DNA of 64,000 nt from Alphaproteobacteria bacterium (GTDB taxonomy: Bacteria; Pseudomonadota; Alphaproteobacteria; Micavibrionales; Micavibrionaceae), in NCBI GenBank assembly GCA_021776025.1, contig JAJFGR010000007.1, positions 730,636 to 794,635 on the forward strand. The letters run 5' to 3'. The translations under genes were made by a program, and so were the position numbers. Under the pieces are notes generated by a model, which made no database searches, was not told the origin of the DNA, and worked only from the letters and a program-made list of their open reading frames with translations. Positions 1-9,792 of the stretch are shown in pieces; the first letter of the stretch is position 1, and every line of letters begins with the position of its first letter.

Positions 1-827
1 CAGAAAAATCACACAAACGCTGGGCGCTTTTTAAAAATGCAGCAGAGCAAATCCTACAAAGCTTTTCTCAAATTCTCTGCCAAACAGATGGCGATGCAAC
101 GCTGTATAAAAAGCTCGGCGGGCAAAATGTCACGGTTACCGATAACATTAAATATAACGCCAAACCGCTTGCGGCGGATGAAGATGATTTAAAAGCTCTC
201 AATGCCGCCATGGGCAACCGTCCGCGCTGGGTTTATGCCAGCACGCATGCCAGCGAAGAGCTGGTTGCCGCGCGCATTCATGCGCAGCTCAAAACCTCAA
301 TCCCAGAGCTCATAACCATCGTTGTTCCGCGCCACCCAAACCGGCGCGATGACATCGTTCAGGATTTAAAAGACCAACATCTGAATGTTGTATTCCGCAG
401 CAAGAATAAAACTCTTCCCAAAGACAATACTGATATTTATGTCGCTGATACGATGGGCGAGCTTGGCTTGTTTTACCGCAGCAGTCCCATTGCTGTGATC
501 GGCCGCTCTCTCAGCGATGATGGCGGCGGCGGGCATAACCCTATCGAAGCGGCGCAGCTGAATTGCGCTGTGCTGCATGGCCCGAATGTCCGAAACTTAA
601 AGGAAATTTTTGATCAGATGAATGCTGCTGACGCAGCTTTTAGGGCTACCGATGAAACGGCTTTGGCTGACCGCCTCCATGAATTGCTCATCGATGAGGC
701 TCTATGTAATAAAGCCGAGCAAAGCGCGTTTGAATTTGCTAAAAAGAAAGAAAAGGTTCTAGAGGGCGTACTTAATATTTTACAGCCCTATCTGGAAAGC
801 CTTGAAATGGACAGGAAAGCTTCATGA
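1..827 (+). CDS. waaA: 3-deoxy-D-manno-octulosonic acid (Kdo) transferase, 5' truncated by window edge
   Basis: The reading frame is open from base 3, so the gene begins before the window. WaaA (GT30) transfers Kdo from CMP-Kdo to lipid IVA on the inner face of the inner membrane. The visible part holds the family's C-terminal half: a KSHKRW segment at the edge, the LGG...NIKYNA stretch, WVYASTHASEE, VVPRHPNR and the GGHNPIEAA nucleotide-sugar binding motif. It overlaps lpxK by 4 bp (ATGA), which implies translational coupling in a lipid A operon. The N-terminal domain cannot be assessed. Confidence 0.93.
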   Translation, partial: EKSHKRWALFKNAAEQILQSFSQILCQTDGDATLYKKLGGQNVTVTDNIKYNAKPLAADEDDLKALNAAMGNRPRWVYASTHASEELVAARIHAQLKTSIPELITIVVPRHPNRRDDIVQDLKDQHLNVVFRSKNKTLPKDNTDIYVADTMGELGLFYRSSPIAVIGRSLSDDGGGGHNPIEAAQLNCAVLHGPNVRNLKEIFDQMNAADAAFRATDETALADRLHELLIDEALCNKAEQSAFEFAKKKEKVLEGVLNILQPYLESLEMDRKAS

Positions 828-1825
828 CACTGAAGACGCCCACTTTTTGGTACAGAAATTCGACAAGCAGTGCGCCGTTGCTGGAGCGCCTACTCACGCC
901 ATTTTCAAAAATTTATCAACTGCTGTATAAGCTCGACCAATCGATGCACACATCTTATAAAGCGAGCATTCCGGTGATTTGCATCGGCAATCTTGTGGCC
1001 GGGGGAACTGGCAAAACCCCAACCGCCCTTGCCCTCCTGAAACTCATAGAAAAGGAAGCCCTTGCCCAGCGCTCCACCTTTCTTATTCGCGGCTATGGAG
1101 GCGCGGAAAGAGGTCCGATTCTGGTTGACCTTGATATACATACAGCGTGGGATGTCGGCGATGAAGCGCTTATTCTGGCAAAGTACGCGCCAACCATCGT
1201 CGGGGCCGACCGCGCCGAAAGTGCAAAGATGGCGGTAGAAAACGGCGCTGATCTGGTCATCATGGATGATGGCTTGCAAAATACAGGCATTGATAAAGAT
1301 TTGCGCCTTGTTGTTATCAACGGTGAAATGGGTTTGGGCAATCAAAAGCTTATGCCAGCCGGGCCTCTGCGCCAAACAATTGAAGACGGGTATGGTCATG
1401 CTCACGGGTTTATCCTGATTGGACGCGACGAGCATGATGTGGCAAAAACCTTGCCACGAGACAAGATGCTGCTGCATGCGCATTTAGAGCCTAGACCCGA
1501 TATCAGCCTTGACAAAAACGCCACGTATCTAGCATTTGCCGGACTAGGATACCCGGAGAAGTTTTTTAAATTTTTGCGCGATAAGCTGCAGCTGAATGTG
1601 GCGGATGCAATCGCGTTTAGTGACCATCACCCTTACGAAGAAGAAGACCTGCTGGCACTAGATGAAAAAGCCGAAAAGCTTGATGCAAAGCTGATCACAA
1701 CTGAAAAAGATTTTATGCGGCTGCCAAAAGTTAAAGGCATCACGGTTGAAGTGCTTCCCGTCGAAATGACATGGGATAATGAAGACGAGTTGCTGCCCCT
1801 CATTAAAACAGTCATTAGTTCTTAA
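824..1825 (+). CDS. lpxK: tetraacyldisaccharide 4'-kinase
   Basis: LpxK phosphorylates the 4' position of the lipid A disaccharide at the inner membrane. At 333 aa the length is normal. The Walker A motif GGTGKTP is at about residues 60-66, preceded by VICIGN, and the family's RGYGG and MDDGLQN motifs follow. The N-terminal segment is amphipathic, as in the family. The ATG overlaps the waaA stop, and an lpxL-type acyltransferase starts 4 bp after the stop, so the three genes form one lipid A block. Confidence 0.95.
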   Translation: MTLKTPTFWYRNSTSSAPLLERLLTPFSKIYQLLYKLDQSMHTSYKASIPVICIGNLVAGGTGKTPTALALLKLIEKEALAQRSTFLIRGYGGAERGPILVDLDIHTAWDVGDEALILAKYAPTIVGADRAESAKMAVENGADLVIMDDGLQNTGIDKDLRLVVINGEMGLGNQKLMPAGPLRQTIEDGYGHAHGFILIGRDEHDVAKTLPRDKMLLHAHLEPRPDISLDKNATYLAFAGLGYPEKFFKFLRDKLQLNVADAIAFSDHHPYEEEDLLALDEKAEKLDAKLITTEKDFMRLPKVKGITVEVLPVEMTWDNEDELLPLIKTVISS

Positions 1826-1828
1826 CGT

Positions 1829-2719
1829 ATGAAAAGCGATCCCCTCAAATATATCCGCTACGGTTTTGAAGCTTTTGGGCTTTGGATTCTCTTGCTGGTA
1901 TTTTCTCTGCTCCCCGCACAAGCAGCCTCCAACTTTGGCGGGTGGATTGGCCGCAGCATTGGCCCGCGCCTTGCGGCCTCGCGCAAAGCACGTAGAAACC
2001 TTGAGAATGCCCTGCCCGATCTGAGCGAAGCGCGTAAAGACGAAATCATTAAAGGCATGTGGGATAATTTAGGGCGCCTTTTCGCAGAATACCCACACCT
2101 TGAAACGCTCTCCGCCGAGCATACAGAAATTATAGGCGGTGAAATTTTACAAGAAGCCATTGATAGCCCGAAAGGCGCGGTATTTTTTGGCGGGCATTTA
2201 GGAAACTTCGATATTAATGCAGGCGCCGTTTTTAAGCAGTACAACCATGCAATCGGCATAAGCTATCGCGCACCGAACAACCCATGGAGTGATAAACTCC
2301 TGATAAAGGCCCGCACGTTAAATGGACGCTTGAAGGTTTATTCCAAGTCACGTCATGGCGGAAAAAATATGATGACGGCGATTAAAAATGGTGGTGAGCT
2401 CGGCATCCTTATAGATCAAAAATACAATCAAGGTATTGCGATGCCTTTCTTTGGTATGGATGCGATGACAAATACGTTTTTTGTACAGCTAGCGCAGAAA
2501 TACAAATGCCCGCTTATTCCTATTCGCAACCGCCGCCTTGACGGTGCAAATTTTAGCCTTACTTTTTATGACCCGATCGAGGTTGAAGGTAAAAGCGTTG
2601 AAGAGGTGGTTGCCGAAGCGCATAGCCTGCTTGAAGGCTTCATCAAAGAAACCCCCGAGCAATGGCTGTGGCTGCACAGACGTTGGTCAGACGGCCCTAA
2701 AGATAAAGAACAAGGATAA
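1829..2719 (+). CDS. lipid A biosynthesis lauroyl/acyl acyltransferase (LpxL/HtrB family)
   Basis: This 296-aa protein matches the HtrB/LpxL/MsbB acyltransferases that add secondary acyl chains to Kdo2-lipid A. A hydrophobic N-terminal helix (about residues 15-35) would anchor it in the inner membrane. The catalytic HX4D motif is H123-LGNF-D128. The LDQ segment typical of LpxL appears as ILIDQKYNQG. No clear ribosome binding site is visible between the lpxK stop and this ATG, which suggests coupling. Chain length and exact position of acylation cannot be read from sequence. Confidence 0.9.
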   Translation: MKSDPLKYIRYGFEAFGLWILLLVFSLLPAQAASNFGGWIGRSIGPRLAASRKARRNLENALPDLSEARKDEIIKGMWDNLGRLFAEYPHLETLSAEHTEIIGGEILQEAIDSPKGAVFFGGHLGNFDINAGAVFKQYNHAIGISYRAPNNPWSDKLLIKARTLNGRLKVYSKSRHGGKNMMTAIKNGGELGILIDQKYNQGIAMPFFGMDAMTNTFFVQLAQKYKCPLIPIRNRRLDGANFSLTFYDPIEVEGKSVEEVVAEAHSLLEGFIKETPEQWLWLHRRWSDGPKDKEQG

Positions 2720-2724
2720 AGAAC

Positions 2725-4083
2725 ATGACCAAACATTATGATTATTTTGTAATTGGCGCCGGATCTGGCGGCACGCGCTCCGCCCGCATTGCAGGAAGCC
2801 ACGGCGCGAAAGTTGGCATCGCGGAAGGCTCAGACCTTGGCGGCACGTGCGTGAATTTGGGCTGCATCCCTAAAAAACTTTTGGCCTATGGCGCGGATTA
2901 CGGTTTTCATCTGGATGATGCGCGCGGGTTTGGCTGGGATATCCCGCACGACATTACGCTCGATTGGAAAAAACTAATCGAGAATAAAAATAAAGAAATC
3001 AGTCGGTTAAACGGTATTTATCAGACTCTACTTGATAATACGGGTGTCGAACTCACCAACGGTTTCGCAAGCTTCGAAGATGCGAATACACTTTCCATCG
3101 ATGGGCAAAGCGTTACAGCCGATAATATCCTGATTGCCGTTGGCGGCACACCGCGCAGGCCAAAATTTGAAGGCGGCGAACTGATGGCCACATCTGATGA
3201 AGTGTTCCACTGGCCGGATCAACCGAAAAATGTGGTTATTCAGGGCGGCGGCTATATCGCCGTTGAATTTGCCCATATCTTCCACGGGCTCGGCGCGCAT
3301 GTCACTTTGCTTTATCGCGGCGAGCTTTTTCTGCGCGGCTTTGATCGTGATATCTCCGCAGCTTTAGCCGAGGAAATGCGGAAACCCGGCATTGATCTGC
3401 GCTTTAATACCGACGTCACAAAAGTCGAAAAAAATGGCGATCAATATGCTGTCCACACGAGTACGGGCGAGACACTCGAATGTGACCTCCCCATTGCCGC
3501 CATTGGCCGTGATCCGAATATCAGCAGCCTAAACCTTGAAAAGGCTGGCGTTGAATTGGCCCCTAACGGCCAGATTGCCATCAATGATCAGTATCAAACC
3601 TCGGCGCCTCATATCTACGCACTTGGTGATGTGGCCAGCCGGGCGCAACTCACCCCTGTAGCTATTCAGGAAGGGCATCTGCTGGCGGATCGTTTATTCG
3701 CGGATATGCCCGATCGCAGCGTAAGTTACGATAACATTGCCACGGCGATTTTCTCTGCGCCGCCAATCGGCACAGTGGGCCTCAGCGAAGAAGCTGCTCT
3801 TGAAGCAGGTTTTGAGATTGATGTTTATAATTCCGGTTTTCAGCCGCTGAAACACAAGCTCTCTGGCCGGGATGAAAAAACGCTGATGAAACTTATTGTT
3901 GATACCAAAACCGACAAAGTGATCGGTGCACATATGATGGGTATGGACGCCCCGGAAATCCTACAAGGCGTGGCGATTGCCATGAATATGGGCGCAACCA
4001 AGGCGGACTTTGACCGAACAATGGCCATTCACCCGACATCAGCCGAGGAATTCGTGCTGATGCGTACGAAACGTTCTAATTAA
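2725..4083 (+). CDS. gor: glutathione-disulfide reductase
   Basis: This 452-aa flavoprotein reduces oxidised glutathione with NADPH in the cytoplasm. It has the FAD-binding GAGSGG near the N-terminus, the redox disulfide C42-VNLG-C47 in GGTCVNLGCIPKK, a second Rossmann motif GGGYIAVEFA, and the C-terminal HPTSAEE that supplies the catalytic His-Glu pair. A good Shine-Dalgarno (AAGGA) precedes the ATG. It follows the lipid A genes by 5 bp. It overlaps the convergent downstream gene by 8 bp (CTAATTAA). Confidence 0.95.
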   Translation: MTKHYDYFVIGAGSGGTRSARIAGSHGAKVGIAEGSDLGGTCVNLGCIPKKLLAYGADYGFHLDDARGFGWDIPHDITLDWKKLIENKNKEISRLNGIYQTLLDNTGVELTNGFASFEDANTLSIDGQSVTADNILIAVGGTPRRPKFEGGELMATSDEVFHWPDQPKNVVIQGGGYIAVEFAHIFHGLGAHVTLLYRGELFLRGFDRDISAALAEEMRKPGIDLRFNTDVTKVEKNGDQYAVHTSTGETLECDLPIAAIGRDPNISSLNLEKAGVELAPNGQIAINDQYQTSAPHIYALGDVASRAQLTPVAIQEGHLLADRLFADMPDRSVSYDNIATAIFSAPPIGTVGLSEEAALEAGFEIDVYNSGFQPLKHKLSGRDEKTLMKLIVDTKTDKVIGAHMMGMDAPEILQGVAIAMNMGATKADFDRTMAIHPTSAEEFVLMRTKRSN

Positions 4084-5242
4084 TTGTTTTGGAATCGGTT
4101 TCTTCAGCGTTAGCGCCGAGAATGAAATCGGTATGCTGGGCCCGGGGAAACGGCTCATTACCATTCTGATCAGCTTCTTCGGCCAGCGCATAGATCCGCG
4201 CCAGATTGGCCCCGAACAATTTCTGCCCGGCATCGGATAAAAACCGCCGCTGGCAAACCTTCTCAAGAAAATCCAACACATGCGCCGGGCGCGCTTCTTG
4301 CGCCCCTATTTCATCCATGAGAATACAGGTCTCATATTGCGTTACCGCGTAATCAACACCGGCAGAGGTGGCAATATCGGCTTCCTGCAGTAAACACGCC
4401 ATCAGCGTGAGCATGGAATCGTCTTCAAACACAGCCCAATCATCCGACAAATTAAGCGTTGAATATTGCTCATTCTCTCCGAGAAAATGAAATCTGTATG
4501 CCGCTTTCATCTGGTGCATCGGGTTGGTGACAATGCCCAGCGGCGTCACATCGGTGGTCAAGACAATTGCCTTAAGAGTGCTCAAAATATCGTCGCTTGC
4601 TCCAGCGGCATGCAAATATGGCGCGGCAAACTCAAATGACTGGCGCTCCAGCCGGCCAGGATAAAACACACCTTTAACCGTATTGCCCAGACCATCATGG
4701 CCCAAATCATGGATACAACCACCAATTAACAGCACGGCGATTTGTTCGGCACTCAGCGCCCGCGCCGTGCCTCCATAAATGCTGTTATGCACCGAAATCA
4801 AACGGATGAGCTGCAACAGCACCTTCTTAAAATGCGTGTTGCTGTGATAGGGCAAATCATTTTCAACATCGCCAAGCACAGCAGCCATCAGCAATATCTG
4901 CACATGGTCAGGGCTGGTAATTTCAAATTTCTCGCACGAAGCGACAGCCAAAGACACCAAAGACGGAACTTCCCCCATGACGTGCCAGCTGCGCAAATAG
5001 TTAGCCAAATCGGCCGTGCCACCACCAGCCTTCTGATGCGTCAGAAAAACAAAATTGTGCTTTTGAATAGTCTTTACGTCTTTTTCCAGCGTATCAAGCG
5101 CGAGATCAATGGCTTTTTTTACCTCTTCAGGCTCCCGCCAATCCTCGTCCTGCACCTGCACTATAGCCGGCTTCAGGCCCTGAAGCAGCTTTTTCCAATC
5201 ATGATGGGAGGGTTTAGGACGAAAAATATTCAACATAGGCAC
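4076..5242 (-). CDS. HD-domain protein resembling class I cyclic nucleotide phosphodiesterases
   Basis: This 388-aa protein carries the metal-site pattern of eukaryotic-type (class I) 3',5'-cyclic nucleotide phosphodiesterases: YHSNTH (H133, H137), CIHDLGHDG (H178, D179, H182) and a late aspartate in LLQEADIA (D289), like the ADIS motif of PDEs. The spacing fits a full catalytic domain. No sensory domain is obvious in the first 100 residues. Hydrolysis of a cyclic nucleotide is inferred; the substrate is unknown. It is divergent from aroG and converges on gor. Confidence 0.65.
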   Translation of the reverse strand: MPMLNIFRPKPSHHDWKKLLQGLKPAIVQVQDEDWREPEEVKKAIDLALDTLEKDVKTIQKHNFVFLTHQKAGGGTADLANYLRSWHVMGEVPSLVSLAVASCEKFEITSPDHVQILLMAAVLGDVENDLPYHSNTHFKKVLLQLIRLISVHNSIYGGTARALSAEQIAVLLIGGCIHDLGHDGLGNTVKGVFYPGRLERQSFEFAAPYLHAAGASDDILSTLKAIVLTTDVTPLGIVTNPMHQMKAAYRFHFLGENEQYSTLNLSDDWAVFEDDSMLTLMACLLQEADIATSAGVDYAVTQYETCILMDEIGAQEARPAHVLDFLEKVCQRRFLSDAGQKLFGANLARIYALAEEADQNGNEPFPRAQHTDFILGANAEETDSKTIN

Positions 5243-5345
5243 TTCATACTCGAAAGCTGTGAAACATATATATTCTTATTTTATGCTTTTTGGCGAAGAT
5301 TGTACAAACTTAAAAGTTCAGATTTGATCCAAATGCAGTTTAGCT

Positions 5346-5374
5346 TTGCGCTAAGCCCCGCTTTCCGTTATAAA
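5346..5374 (+). promoter_or_regulatory. predicted sigma-70-type promoter of aroG
   Basis: A -35 like TTGCGC (5346-5351) and a -10 TATAAA (5369-5374) are separated by 17 bp and lie 27 bp before the aroG ATG, with an AAGAAGGAG ribosome binding site between. The assignment rests on motif and spacing only. Confidence 0.45.
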
Positions 5375-5400
5375 TTTTACGCTTAAAGAAGGAGCCGAAG

Positions 5401-6792
5401 ATGGCACAAAATTGGAGCCCCGATAGCTGGCGCGCAAAACCGGTACAACAAATGCCGAAATATGACGACCAGAGCGCCTTAAAGGCCGCAGAAAAGGAGC
5501 TGGCAGGCCTGCCTCCGCTGGTTTTCGCCGGGGAAGCCCGTAATTTACAGGAAAGTCTGGGCGAAGTGGCTATGGGCAATGCTTTTCTGCTGCAAGGCGG
5601 GGATTGCGCCGAAAGTTTTGCCGAATTTAACGCGAATAAAATCCGCGATACTTTCCGCGTTTTGCTGCAAATGTCTGTAGCTCTGACTTATGGCGGCTCT
5701 CTACCTGTTGTTAAAATGGGCCGGATTGCCGGACAATTTGCCAAACCACGCTCCAGTGATACCGAAACACAAGGTGAGGTTACTTTGCCCAGCTATCGCG
5801 GCGATAACATCAACGGGTTTAAATTCACGGCTGAATCCCGCATTCCTGATCCACGGCGGATGGTAAAAGCCTATCATCAGGCTGCCGCAACGCTCAATCT
5901 TCTGCGCGCTTTTGCCAAGGGCGGTTATGCCGATCTTAACCGTGTGCATGGCTGGAACCTTGATTTTGTTTCTGACAGCCCGCTGAAAGAGCGCTATGAA
6001 GATCTCGCCGGACGCATTGATGATGCGTTGCGTTTTATGGCCGCATGCGGCATTACATCTGAAAGCGTGCCGGATATCCGCCAGACGGATTTCTACACTT
6101 CACACGAAGCGCTGCATCTGAATTACGAGCAAGCGATGACCCGTGAGGACAGCTTGACCGGTGATTGGTACGATACCTCTGCGCATTTCCTTTGGGTTGG
6201 TGCGCGCACGCATCAGGCCGATCACGGACAGATTGAATTCGTAAAAGGCGTCAAAAATCCGCTCGGCATGAAGTGCTCGCCAGCTTTAGAGCCGGATGAG
6301 CTGATGAAGCTGATCGATACGCTCAACCCGGACAACATCCCCGGCCGCCTGACATTAATTGCCCGCATGGGTCATGAACAGGTGGAAGAAAAGCTCAGCC
6401 CCCTCGTGCGGAAAGTCAAAGACGAAGGCCGCCATGTTGTATGGTCGTGCGATCCGATGCATGGCAATACATTTAAATCCGAAAGCGGTTATAAGACCCG
6501 GCGCTTTGAAAATATTCTTGATGAGGTCAAAGGTTTCTTCGCCGTTCACAAAGCTGAAGGCACGCATGCTGGCGGCGTACATTTTGAAATGACCGGTGAG
6601 GATGTCACCGAATGTGTTGGCGGCGCGAAAGATGTTCAAGACGAAGATTTAGGCAGCCGTTACCATACGGCTTGCGATCCACGCCTGAATGCCAATCAGG
6701 CTTTGGAACTGGCATTCTTGATCTCCGATGAGCTGAAAGCCGTGCGACAGCATAAAACACCCAAGCCCATTGAAGCCGCGGCTGCGGAGTAA
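5401..6792 (+). CDS. aroG: class II 3-deoxy-7-phosphoheptulonate (DAHP) synthase
   Basis: This enzyme condenses phosphoenolpyruvate and erythrose 4-phosphate in the first step of the shikimate pathway. The 463-aa length and motifs ([26 protein letters not shown]-like [32 protein letters not shown]) mark the plant-like class II (AroAII) family rather than E. coli AroF/G/H. A strong AAGGAG site precedes the ATG. nadE starts 2 bp after the stop, so the two are probably co-transcribed. Confidence 0.95.
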   Translation: MAQNWSPDSWRAKPVQQMPKYDDQSALKAAEKELAGLPPLVFAGEARNLQESLGEVAMGNAFLLQGGDCAESFAEFNANKIRDTFRVLLQMSVALTYGGSLPVVKMGRIAGQFAKPRSSDTETQGEVTLPSYRGDNINGFKFTAESRIPDPRRMVKAYHQAAATLNLLRAFAKGGYADLNRVHGWNLDFVSDSPLKERYEDLAGRIDDALRFMAACGITSESVPDIRQTDFYTSHEALHLNYEQAMTREDSLTGDWYDTSAHFLWVGARTHQADHGQIEFVKGVKNPLGMKCSPALEPDELMKLIDTLNPDNIPGRLTLIARMGHEQVEEKLSPLVRKVKDEGRHVVWSCDPMHGNTFKSESGYKTRRFENILDEVKGFFAVHKAEGTHAGGVHFEMTGEDVTECVGGAKDVQDEDLGSRYHTACDPRLNANQALELAFLISDELKAVRQHKTPKPIEAAAAE

Positions 6793-6794
6793 AA

Positions 6795-8399
6795 ATGTCT
6801 AAACTCCTTACTTTAAGACTGGCCCAACTGAACCCGACAGTCGGGGACATTGCCGGTAATGCAGAAAAAATGCTGGAGGTCTGGAGGCAATCAGAAAGCG
6901 ATCTGGTTGTCTTTGCCGAGATGGCTTTATGTGGCTATCCGCCGGAAGACCTTGTTCTCAAGCCTGCTTTTATCAGCTCAATTGAAACGCACATCGAAAA
7001 GCTCTGCACGGACAGTGCTAATTTTAAATCTGCCGCGCTCATCTCCACACCTTGGGTCATCGATGACAAAACTTATAACGCTGTGCATCTAATTGAAAAC
7101 GGCAAAATTACGGCAACCCGCACCAAGCATCATTTGCCCAATGAAGGTGTTTTTGACGAGCTCCGGATTTTTGAACCCGGCCCCCTCCCCGATCCTGTCG
7201 ATTTTCGCGGCCATTCTCTAGGTATTATGATCTGCCGTGATATGTGGTTCCCCGATGTGGCCGCTCACCTCAAAGACAGAAACGTGGAAATACTCATAGT
7301 GCCAAACGGCAGCCCCTTCACCACGAAAAAAAGCCAGGACAGACAAGAAAAAGCCCGCGAATGTATTAAAACAACCGGACTGCCGCTGGTCTATGTGAAC
7401 CAGATCGGCGGGCAAGATGAGTTGGTGTTTGATGGCGGCTCTTTCGTGATGGATGGTTCTGGCGAGCAGGTTTTTCAAGGCGCTGAGTTCGCCGAAGCCA
7501 CTTACGATATTGAATTTTCCGGCGGCAAGTTTACCTGCCCCGAGAGCATTCCTCAATACAGCGAGACGGAAGAACTTTACCAAGCCCTTGTGCTGGGCCT
7601 ACGGGATTATATCACCAAGAATGGTTTTCCCGGTGTGCTGCTTGGGTTATCCGGTGGGATCGATAGTGCGCTGAGCGCCGCCATTGCTGTGGATGCCCTG
7701 GGCGCGGATAAAGTCTATTGTGTGATGATGCCCTCACCCTTCACCTCTGAAGACAGCCTTGAGGACGCGCGGGGCTGCGCTGAAGCATTGGGCTGTAATT
7801 ACGACACCATGCCCATTGATCAGGCCATGGGCGCCTTCACCACGATCATCCCCGGCCTGTCAGGCATCGCCCATGAAAATATGCAATCCCGCGCCCGCGG
7901 ACTGATCCTCATGGCGCTGTCAAACTCCACTGGCAATATGGTGCTGTCCACTGGCAACAAATCCGAAATGGCGGTGGGTTACGCCACGCTGTATGGCGAT
8001 ATGTGCGGCGGGTTTAACGCGCTGAAGGATCTTTATAAAGGCCAAGTCTATGCCCTGTCCGAATGGCGCAACCGCGAAGGCGAAGTGATCCCGAAGCGTA
8101 TCATCACCAAAGCCCCAACAGCGGAGCTGAAAGACAATCAAACGGATCAGGATTCCTTGCCAGAATATGAAACCCTTGATGATATTCTTGAGTGTCTCAT
8201 CGAACATGAAATGGACACCGCCGAGATTTGCGCGCGCGGGCATGATGAAACCGTTGTCACCCGCGTGTGGAAAATGCTGGATGCTGCAGAATACAAACGC
8301 CGCCAAGCCCCGCCGGGCGTTAAAATCACCTCCCGCGCCTTTGGCCGTGACCGCCGCTATCCGATTACCAATCATTTTGGGAAAAACATTGAAAAATAA
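6795..8399 (+). CDS. nadE: glutamine-dependent NAD+ synthetase
   Basis: This 534-aa fusion has an N-terminal nitrilase-type glutaminase and a C-terminal ATP-pyrophosphatase domain that amidates nicotinic acid adenine dinucleotide. The glutaminase triad is visible as E42 (FAEMALCGYPPEDL), K111 (TKHHLPN) and C147 (MICRDMWFP). The PP-loop LSGGIDS is at residues 285-291. The GNKSEMAVGYATLYGD motif of the synthetase follows. The length fits bacterial two-domain NadE. It starts 2 bp after aroG; gltX follows after 46 bp. Confidence 0.95.
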   Translation: MSKLLTLRLAQLNPTVGDIAGNAEKMLEVWRQSESDLVVFAEMALCGYPPEDLVLKPAFISSIETHIEKLCTDSANFKSAALISTPWVIDDKTYNAVHLIENGKITATRTKHHLPNEGVFDELRIFEPGPLPDPVDFRGHSLGIMICRDMWFPDVAAHLKDRNVEILIVPNGSPFTTKKSQDRQEKARECIKTTGLPLVYVNQIGGQDELVFDGGSFVMDGSGEQVFQGAEFAEATYDIEFSGGKFTCPESIPQYSETEELYQALVLGLRDYITKNGFPGVLLGLSGGIDSALSAAIAVDALGADKVYCVMMPSPFTSEDSLEDARGCAEALGCNYDTMPIDQAMGAFTTIIPGLSGIAHENMQSRARGLILMALSNSTGNMVLSTGNKSEMAVGYATLYGDMCGGFNALKDLYKGQVYALSEWRNREGEVIPKRIITKAPTAELKDNQTDQDSLPEYETLDDILECLIEHEMDTAEICARGHDETVVTRVWKMLDAAEYKRRQAPPGVKITSRAFGRDRRYPITNHFGKNIEK

Positions 8400-8445
8400 C
8401 GCTCATAGCGCTATTCAATAACCTCCGAACAAAGAAAGAATAAGA

Positions 8446-9792
8446 ATGTCTGTCAAAGTCCGTTTCGCACCTTCTCCCACCGGTATGCTGCATGTCGGCA
8501 ATGCCCGCACGGCCCTTATGGTGTGGCTATTCGCGCGTAATAAGGGCGGGAAATTCCTGCTTCGAATTGATGATACGGACCAAGAGCGCTCAAAAGCCGA
8601 ATATGAAGACGCTATCGAAGAAAGCCTGATATGGCTTGGTCTTGATTGGGATAAAAAGGCCAATCAGAAAGACCGCACCGCGCTGTATGATGCCAAAATT
8701 GAAGAGCTTAAAAGCGCCGGACGGCTTTATGCCTGCTATGAGACACCCGAAGAACTCGGCCTCAAACGTAAATCGCAGCTTTCGCGCGGTAAGCCGCCAA
8801 TCTATGACCGCGGCGCTTTAGAGCTCTCCGAAGATGAAATTGCCAAATTCAAAGCCGAAGGCCGCAAGCCGCATTGGCGTTTTAAGTTAGAGCATGCCCC
8901 CATCACATGGAACGACCATATTCGCGGTGAAGTTACATTTAACGGCGGCGACCTGTCGGACCCCGTTGTTATCCGCGAAACCGGCCTGCCGCTTTATCAT
9001 TTATGCTCTGTCATTGACGATATAGATTTCGGCATCACCCATGTTGTGCGCGGTGAAGATCATGTTTCCAACACGGCCACCCATGTGCAAATGTTTGAAG
9101 CGCTGGGTGCGAGTGCCCCGGAATTTGCGCATAACGCGCTGATCTCTGACAAAGACGGCGGCAAGCTCTCTAAACGTCTTGGGTCTTTAAGTATTCTTGA
9201 CCTGCGTGATGAAGAAGGGTTAGAGGCGATGGCGATTGTCTCGCTGATGGCCCGCCTTGGCACCTCTGATCCGATCGAAGTGTTCGATAATATCCAGCCG
9301 CTAATTGATAGTTTTGATTTTTCAAAGTTCTCACGCGGCACGCCGAAGTTCGACCCGGATGAAATTTTGCGCCTGAATGCAAAGCTTTTGCATGAAATGG
9401 ATTTTACCGACGCGGACGAAAAACTCAAAGCGCTTGGCCTTAATGATATCGATGAAGAGTTCTGGAACGCTGTGCGCCCGAACCTTGAGCGCCTTCGTGA
9501 CATCAAAGACTGGTGGAACGTTGCCAAAGGCCCGGTTGAAGTCACAATCGAAGATCCTGAATTCATCAACCAAGCTGCCGAGCTTCTCCCTGCCGCGCCA
9601 TGGAGCGAAAACACATGGAGTGAATGGACATCTGCTGTAAAAGAAAATACCGGCCGCAAAGGTAAAGAGCTTTTCATGCCGCTGCGTCAGGCCTTAACAG
9701 GTATGGATCACGGACCGGAGCTTAATCAACTCCTGCTCCTCATTGGCCCGGAAAAAACCAAAGAACGCCTCGCCCATAAAAAAGCTGCTTAA
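8446..9792 (+). CDS. gltX: glutamate--tRNA ligase (class Ic)
   Basis: This 448-aa enzyme charges tRNA-Glu and, in many alphaproteobacteria, also tRNA-Gln. The HIGH-type signature is HVGN (residues 16-19) in the context APSPTGMLHVGNART. The KMSKS-type loop is KLSKR at residues 240-244. Alphaproteobacteria often carry two GltX paralogues, and I cannot tell which one this is. Its TAA and the TAA of the convergent next gene share the same TTAA tetranucleotide. Confidence 0.94.
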   Translation: MSVKVRFAPSPTGMLHVGNARTALMVWLFARNKGGKFLLRIDDTDQERSKAEYEDAIEESLIWLGLDWDKKANQKDRTALYDAKIEELKSAGRLYACYETPEELGLKRKSQLSRGKPPIYDRGALELSEDEIAKFKAEGRKPHWRFKLEHAPITWNDHIRGEVTFNGGDLSDPVVIRETGLPLYHLCSVIDDIDFGITHVVRGEDHVSNTATHVQMFEALGASAPEFAHNALISDKDGGKLSKRLGSLSILDLRDEEGLEAMAIVSLMARLGTSDPIEVFDNIQPLIDSFDFSKFSRGTPKFDPDEILRLNAKLLHEMDFTDADEKLKALGLNDIDEEFWNAVRPNLERLRDIKDWWNVAKGPVEVTIEDPEFINQAAELLPAAPWSENTWSEWTSAVKENTGRKGKELFMPLRQALTGMDHGPELNQLLLLIGPEKTKERLAHKKAA

